Notes under the pieces: model-generated
What the model saw: the letters and a program-made list of their open reading frames with translations, nothing else
Told to the model about the DNA's origin: nothing
The model's database searches: none
Made by a program: the position numbers and the translations under genes
Shown here: piece after piece, positions 8,023 through 11,006 of the stretch
Position numbering within the stretch: position 1 is the first letter of the stretch
How the letters are laid out: each line of letters starts with the position of its first letter
Assembly: GCA_051746665.1 (NCBI GenBank)
Contig: JBNJFG010000069.1
Coordinates: 1-11,006 of the forward strand
DNA length: 11,006 bases
Reading direction: 5' to 3'
Source: Halanaerobium sp051746665
GTDB taxonomy: Bacteria > Bacillota > Halanaerobiia > Halanaerobiales > Halanaerobiaceae

Positions 8023-8779
8023 TCGATTTTTCCTCCTCTAAATCTTTTCTGCTTTCTAAAATTAATTCCATAAATTTATTGTAACGCTTTTGGCTGTGAT
8101 AAAGCTCATCCAGGCGTTCATATAACTCTGCCTTTGGAATCAGTTTCAACTCATCACTCTGGTCAATGATCAAGCCCTGTTCAGTTAGTGGTTTAAGAGC
8201 TGTGTTAATAAAGGAAAGCCGGTTACCCTTGGTTCTGGTCACATCTATCTTTTCCTCTTTATTCAATCTGTATTCGCTAAATTCTGTCAGCCAGAGATCT
8301 GCCACTTCTTCAACTGCAATTGACCAGTTTTGACTAAAACTCTCATCTTCTTTTTTGCGCTCCAGCCAACTCTCTAAGGTTGCTGTGACCAGATCAGAAA
8401 GTCGGTGATAGGAAATCCCCTCTTCCTCCCAGCGAATCCGAACATGACTTTCTTTATCAACCTCAGCCAGAAAGATAGAAATAATAATATTTGCCAGATA
8501 AAAGTACCGCTTACGCTTTAAACCGGAATAATTCTGTTTCATTTGAGTATAGGAATTAGCAAAACTTGAGCCCCGTGCTTTGGAGACTAGATGTACATTT
8601 TTTGCTGTAGAAAAAACTCTAAGTCCTGCCTCAGCTGCCATAGTATTAACTATATTATGAATTTCACTGTTTGTTCTATATTTTTCCGCCAGTTGATCAG
8701 AAACTGAGATGATCTGCTCTTCTAATAATTTGAAAAATAAAGCGGCTCCACTTTCCAATTCTTCCTGTTTAAATGCCAT
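8006..8779 (-). CDS. jetB: Wadjet subunit JetB: MukE-like winged-helix protein
   Basis: 257-aa soluble protein, mostly helical. The C-terminal half contains a likely winged helix: helix 184-200, then the hairpin GLIIDQSDELKLIPK (202-216), typical of MukE/ScpB-like kleisin-interacting subunits. Position between the kleisin-like gene and the SMC gene, and size, match JetB of type III Wadjet; type II JetB would be much longer. Its role would be to bind the JetA kleisin and bridge the JetC heads, on the cytoplasmic DNA. The start ATG has a strong Shine-Dalgarno GGAGGAAG (8786-8793) 6 nt upstream, located inside the last codons of jetA; the gene begins 1 nt after the jetA stop in transcription order and its end overlaps jetC by 17 nt. 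I recognise it mainly by context and fold-like pattern, not by an invariant motif. Confidence 0.78.
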   Translation of the reverse strand: MAFKQEELESGAALFFKLLEEQIISVSDQLAEKYRTNSEIHNIVNTMAAEAGLRVFSTAKNVHLVSKARGSSFANSYTQMKQNYSGLKRKRYFYLANIIISIFLAEVDKESHVRIRWEEEGISYHRLSDLVTATLESWLERKKEDESFSQNWSIAVEEVADLWLTEFSEYRLNKEEKIDVTRTKGNRLSFINTALKPLTEQGLIIDQSDELKLIPKAELYERLDELYHSQKRYNKFMELILESRKDLEEEKSNAQTE

Positions 8780-8780
8780 T

Positions 8781-10271
8781 TTAATCTTCCTCCAAATATA
8801 TTTTATAAGGTGAGATAATAAACTGATTAAGTAGATTTACTTTTTGGCTGCTTTCAGTAAGTTCTGCTGAAAGTTTCCGACCATCCAGTTCAGCTAAATC
8901 AGGTTCAGCTTCTACCAATTTATTAAATAAGAGCAGTCGCTCATCCAAACCAGGATATTCTTCCACAATTTTAAGTCTAATATCAGTAATGATAAACATC
9001 ATAAACAATTCCAGATTCAGCTGCTGACTCAACCACTTTTCTTTCTGTACTGTATCCAGTTGATTTAATTCTATCAGTTCAAATTCTCCTTTTTTCTTCA
9101 ATTTAAGAAACACTTCCCGCCAGAGCTCAGCTGCCAAATCCCAATCTATTTCGCGCTCTGGTGCTGATTCAATTTCTACTGTTTCAATTTCTCCCTCACT
9201 TTCTTCAAGATAGCTGTAAAGCTGCTGTTCTGACCAGGCCCAATCTAAGGGAAAGATAAAGTCCTGCTCAGCTGAAAAAAGTGGATTTAACATTTTTTCT
9301 AAATCATCAATTTGGGGCAGGCCAGATTTGAGCACTGTATTCTGCCAAAAATCTTTTTTGAAACTAAGACGAGAAGTCTGCCAGAAAATATCAGGGTTTT
9401 CTCTTCTCAACTGCAGCTCTAAAGATAAATTGGAAACTGTAAGTTCTGCCAGATAATCATGGAGAGCTCTTGCCCGCTCAAGTTCTTCAAATAAGAGCTC
9501 CCCTTCTTTTTGATCGGCATTTTCAAATGTATCCAGTCTATCTCTCCAGACAAAAATATCGCTAAATACCTTTTTCTCTTCTTTGAACTGTTCTCTGACC
9601 TCGGCTTCTGTCCGCCGTCGACGTTCTTTATAGGCTGAAAAGATCAGACCCGGATTGCGCAATATATCTTCCCGCCAATCCTTTTCTTTTTTGATTAAGT
9701 TACGAACTCTAGCAATTAAGTTGCTGACACTACCTTTAGCTTCTTTAAAGTTACCATTTTTAATCAGCTGTAAAGTGTAAAACTGCTCTAAGTCAAAACC
9801 GAATTCCTGCAGGATCTCGCGAGTAATAAAAATTATCTCCTGCGAAATCTCTGAAAGTCTGTAGACTGTGCTTCCACCCTCCTGCCAGTTGGAAGCTTCT
9901 CGATCCGGAATTAAATAACGGTATTTAAAATCTTTAAAATTTCCGCTTGTTTCATCATAAATTTTGACATGGAAATATGACTGCTGTTTGGGATCCCCTG
10001 AATAGAGAACTCCATCCACCAGCCTTTCGACTTCTTCTATATATATTTCTAACTTCATTTCTTTTAAAATTTCAACAGTCAGCTGAATTAAATCGCTGCG
10101 GCTTCGCTGTTGATTATTATTTATTTCTCTTTTGAAAATTTTTAACAGCAGATAAAGAGAAATCTGATGAGAATATTCGTTTAAGTTCCCAGCATCCATT
10201 CCCTGGCCCAGTTCTGCTATTGCTTTTGTCTTTTTTAAGCGCTCATTTAAACCAGTATTTGCTCGATCCAT
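8781..10271 (-). CDS. jetA: Wadjet subunit JetA: MukF-like kleisin
   Basis: 496-aa soluble helical protein, first gene of the jet operon. The N-terminal part (about 28-165) looks like a MukF/kleisin N-terminal domain with helices and a short beta segment YFHVKIYDETSG (99-110). A helical middle follows (165-310), then an acidic linker (about 355-380) and a C-terminal helical/winged-helix part (380-496). This arrangement fits a kleisin that links the two heads of JetC and binds JetB. Length and neighbours match JetA of type III Wadjet; I see no features of the type I or type II JetA families, though I could not run a profile search. The ATG is supported by GGAGAGGG (10276-10283), 4 nt upstream. 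No in-frame problems are seen. The promoter must lie in the divergent intergenic region. Confidence 0.78.
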   Translation of the reverse strand: MDRANTGLNERLKKTKAIAELGQGMDAGNLNEYSHQISLYLLLKIFKREINNNQQRSRSDLIQLTVEILKEMKLEIYIEEVERLVDGVLYSGDPKQQSYFHVKIYDETSGNFKDFKYRYLIPDREASNWQEGGSTVYRLSEISQEIIFITREILQEFGFDLEQFYTLQLIKNGNFKEAKGSVSNLIARVRNLIKKEKDWREDILRNPGLIFSAYKERRRRTEAEVREQFKEEKKVFSDIFVWRDRLDTFENADQKEGELLFEELERARALHDYLAELTVSNLSLELQLRRENPDIFWQTSRLSFKKDFWQNTVLKSGLPQIDDLEKMLNPLFSAEQDFIFPLDWAWSEQQLYSYLEESEGEIETVEIESAPEREIDWDLAAELWREVFLKLKKKGEFELIELNQLDTVQKEKWLSQQLNLELFMMFIITDIRLKIVEEYPGLDERLLLFNKLVEAEPDLAELDGRKLSAELTESSQKVNLLNQFIISPYKIYLEED

Positions 10272-10345
10272 AAAACCCTCTCCAACTTTAATTTATCTAT
10301 TGTTAAAATTACTTTCATTAATATTATTCTATTTAGAAGAGGGTC

Positions 10346-10424
10346 TTCCTGCTTTTAGGCTCCGGATAATTTAAAAAATTTATATTATAAATTCATTGGT
10401 AAAATATTAAAATAAAAGCAGGAA
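10346..10424. repeat. 12-bp perfect inverted repeat with 55-bp spacer
   Basis: TTCCTGCTTTTA at 10346-10357 is the exact reverse complement of TAAAAGCAGGAA at 10413-10424. Pairing stops at both ends (10345/10425 and 10358/10412 do not match). The arms are the most GC-containing words in an otherwise AT-rich stretch and flank the best minus-strand -10 candidate, so a pair of operator half-sites for a regulator of jetABCD (or of both divergent units) is a reasonable inference. A long hairpin is less likely given the 55-nt spacer. Confidence 0.55.
10384..10412 (-). promoter_or_regulatory. Possible sigma-A-type promoter for jetABCD
   Basis: On the minus strand a perfect TATAAT (10384-10389) is preceded at 17 nt by TTTTAA (10407-10412), which matches only half of the -35 consensus. 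The AT-rich background makes chance matches likely. A start near 10377 would give a leader of about 105 nt before the jetA ATG. A TAGAAT word closer to the gene, at about 10328-10333, has no -35 partner. Confidence 0.3.
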
Positions 10425-10426
10425 TT

Positions 10427-10456
10427 TTGAGTTTTATATTTAAATATAAATATAGA
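10427..10456 (+). promoter_or_regulatory. Weak candidate promoter for the riboswitch transcript
   Basis: TTGAGT (10427-10432) and TATAGA (10451-10456) are separated by 18 nt, each matching four of six consensus bases. A start near 10463 would place the riboswitch P1 stem about 30 nt into the transcript, as expected. The -35 directly abuts the right arm of the inverted repeat. AT-richness keeps confidence low; TTTACA at 10471-10476 is another -35-like word but would put the start inside the aptamer. Confidence 0.25.
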
Positions 10457-10490
10457 AATAAATTAAAATATTTACATTTATTAAAATTTA

Positions 10491-10568
10491 ATATAGGCAA
10501 GATAATCGAAAGATTATTACGCAAAGATCTGAGTCTAAAGATTTTAATCTAAGACTGTCAGATTTGCC
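10491..10568 (+). promoter_or_regulatory. Cyclic-di-GMP-I (GEMM-I) riboswitch aptamer
   Basis: The aptamer matches the GEMM-I pattern element by element. P1 is GGCAA (10496-10500) with TTGCC (10564-10568). Next is a 7-bp hairpin GATAATC (10501-10507) / GATTATT (10512-10518) closed by a GAAA tetraloop (10508-10511), the loop that docks in this class. The conserved linker ACGCAAAG follows at 10519-10526. The second arm is ATCTGA (10527-10532) with TCAGAT (10558-10563), then AGTCT (10532-10536) with AGACT (10552-10556) sharing an end base, with GTCTAAAG (10533-10540) at the tetraloop-receptor position, and GTCAGATTTGCC (10557-10568) like the conserved 3' end. It senses the second messenger c-di-GMP and should control the downstream gene. 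The identification rests on remembered consensus and manual folding. Confidence 0.85.
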
Positions 10569-10624
10569 TCTGGTATAAAAACCAAAGTGAGAATTAGATT
10601 AGGAAGATCATCTTATACAGGGGG
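10567..10624 (+). promoter_or_regulatory. Riboswitch expression platform: helix that can mask the Shine-Dalgarno
   Basis: CCTCTGGTATAA (10567-10578) can pair with TTATACAGGGGG (10613-10624) over 12 positions with 11 pairs (two G-U) and one G-A mismatch at 10572/10619. The right strand contains the AGGGGG ribosome binding site (10619-10624), so this helix would block initiation. Its first two bases, C10567 and C10568, also belong to aptamer stem P1, so ligand-stabilised P1 would weaken the helix. That predicts translation switched on by c-di-GMP. No hairpin followed by a T-tract is seen, so transcription termination is unlikely. Direction of control is inference. Confidence 0.6.
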
Positions 10625-10631
10625 TAAAAAT

Positions 10632-11006
10632 ATGGATATTTTTAACTTTTTAAAAAGAAAGAAGAATCAGGAAATTACTTTCATTAAAGAAAATGAACTG
10701 CAGGACTGGTGGGAGCAGAGTTTTACTGAGAGAGAAAAGAAAAAGATTATTTCTGAAGGCTCAAATCTGCTTAATAATTCAAATCAAAACAGAACAGCAG
10801 CCAGAACCTTATATCTGCTGGCAGGAAATGTTATCACAAAATTTCATAATAATTATCCAGAGGTCATTATCCGGCTTCTCAAAAAATCAGCAGAGCTCTC
10901 AGAAGAAACTGAGGAGCGCTTTGAAATTTATTCTCAGCTGGTAAAAATGCTGAATCAGCAGGAAAGAAAAGAAGAAGCCCTTAATTTAATCAGACGGGCT
11001 GAAGAT
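10632..11006 (+). CDS. Riboswitch-controlled protein of unknown function, helical/TPR-like (truncated by window edge)
   Basis: An open frame of 125 codons from ATG 10632 to the last base, with no stop, so the 3' part lies outside. The start is preceded by AGGGGG (10619-10624) at 7 nt, and the frame opens directly behind the c-di-GMP-I riboswitch, which strongly supports it. The protein starts MDIFNFLKRKKNQE, has no signal peptide or membrane helix, and continues with helices rich in Lys, Glu, Leu and Asn. The stretch from about residue 55 (RTAARTLYLLAGNV) to the end (KEEALNLIRRAED) has the spacing and small/aromatic pattern of TPR-like helix pairs. I do not recognise the family. Genes behind this riboswitch class often serve motility, adhesion, surface structures or signalling; which applies here cannot be told. 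Codon use resembles that of the jet genes. Confidence 0.75.
   Translation, partial: MDIFNFLKRKKNQEITFIKENELQDWWEQSFTEREKKKIISEGSNLLNNSNQNRTAARTLYLLAGNVITKFHNNYPEVIIRLLKKSAELSEETEERFEIYSQLVKMLNQQERKEEALNLIRRAED

Larger units (their letters stand above)
2442..10271 (-). other. Wadjet (type III-like) defence operon jetABCD
   Basis: Four minus-strand genes in the canonical order JetA-JetB-JetC-JetD, each with its own ribosome binding site yet spaced by 1 nt (A/B) or overlapping by 17 nt (B/C) and 29 nt (C/D), which indicates one transcript and coupled translation in fixed stoichiometry. Established knowledge: Wadjet is an SMC-like complex plus a topoisomerase VI-like nuclease that restricts plasmid transformation by cleaving closed circular DNA below a size limit. 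The type is inferred from subunit sizes (496, 257, 1494, 374 aa). The dehydrogenase gene continues the operon. All four subunits appear full length, so the system is likely functional. Confidence 0.85.
10272..10631. other. Divergent intergenic region between jetA and the riboswitch-controlled gene
   Basis: This 360-bp stretch without a gene holds, from left to right: the jetA ribosome binding site (10276-10283, minus), the left arm of a 12-bp inverted repeat (10346-10357), a possible minus-strand -10 (10384-10389), the right arm (10413-10424), a weak plus-strand promoter candidate (10427-10456), a c-di-GMP-I riboswitch aptamer (about 10491-10568, plus) and its expression platform with the Shine-Dalgarno of the next gene (10619-10624, plus). 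The part at 10360-10495 is extremely AT-rich, which makes promoter calls unreliable. Confidence 0.7.

Noticed and set aside
10336..10348. GAAGA-GGG-TCTTC short hairpin as a terminator or operator
   Set aside because: Only 5 bp with a 3-nt loop and no T-run; too small to support a call.
10491..10568. c-di-GMP-II, T-box or other riboswitch class
   Set aside because: The GAAA-capped first arm followed directly by ACGCAAAG and the 3' GTCAGATTTGCC pattern fit GEMM-I; no T-box specifier features, no tRNA-pairing motif and no pseudoknot pattern of class II were seen.
10693..10944. 83-codon plus-strand open frame starting MNCRTGGSR
   Set aside because: It lies in a different frame inside the longer open frame that starts at 10632, has no ribosome binding site, and its composition does not look like a natural protein. 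The 10632 frame has the riboswitch and Shine-Dalgarno.
1..11006. CRISPR array, tRNA or rRNA genes
   Set aside because: No regularly spaced direct repeats and no cloverleaf or rRNA-like segments were seen on either strand.

Overview
The window is low-GC DNA with Lys/Glu/Leu-rich proteins, strong GGAGG-type ribosome binding sites and very AT-rich intergenic DNA. This points to a low-GC Firmicute-type anaerobe. A member of the Halanaerobiales is my best guess from overall style, but no marker gene is present to prove it.

Layout: six genes lie on the minus strand (1-10271) and one truncated gene on the plus strand (10632 to the right edge). Reading in the direction of minus-strand transcription, positions 10271 to 2442 hold four tightly packed genes. 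They encode a kleisin-like subunit (JetA, 496 aa), a small winged-helix subunit (JetB, 257 aa), a giant SMC-like coiled-coil ATPase (JetC, 1494 aa) and a TOPRIM-domain nuclease (JetD, 374 aa). Gene order, sizes and motifs identify a Wadjet (JetABCD) plasmid/foreign-DNA defence system, best matching type III. The genes are separated by 1 nt or overlap by 17 and 29 nt. A 2-hydroxyacid dehydrogenase gene follows jetD with a 4-nt ATGA overlap, so it sits in the same transcription unit although it is a metabolic enzyme.

After a 216-bp gap holding a GC-rich nested inverted repeat (possibly the relic of an IS200/IS605-type element end, or a structured leader) comes a CPA2-type cation/proton antiporter gene. 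It ends exactly at the left edge.

The divergent intergenic region (10272-10631) is the most information-rich non-coding stretch. It contains a 12-bp perfect inverted repeat spaced by 55 bp around a possible jet promoter. On the plus strand it contains a convincing cyclic-di-GMP-I (GEMM-I) riboswitch aptamer (about 10491-10568). Its 3' flank can pair with the Shine-Dalgarno sequence of the next gene, which suggests translational control. That gene (10632 to the right edge, at least 125 codons) encodes an unrecognised helical, TPR-like protein and runs off the window.

Working together: JetABC would form a MukBEF-like loop-extruding complex that delivers small circular DNA to JetD for cleavage. 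The riboswitch gene is a separate, divergently transcribed unit controlled by second-messenger signalling.
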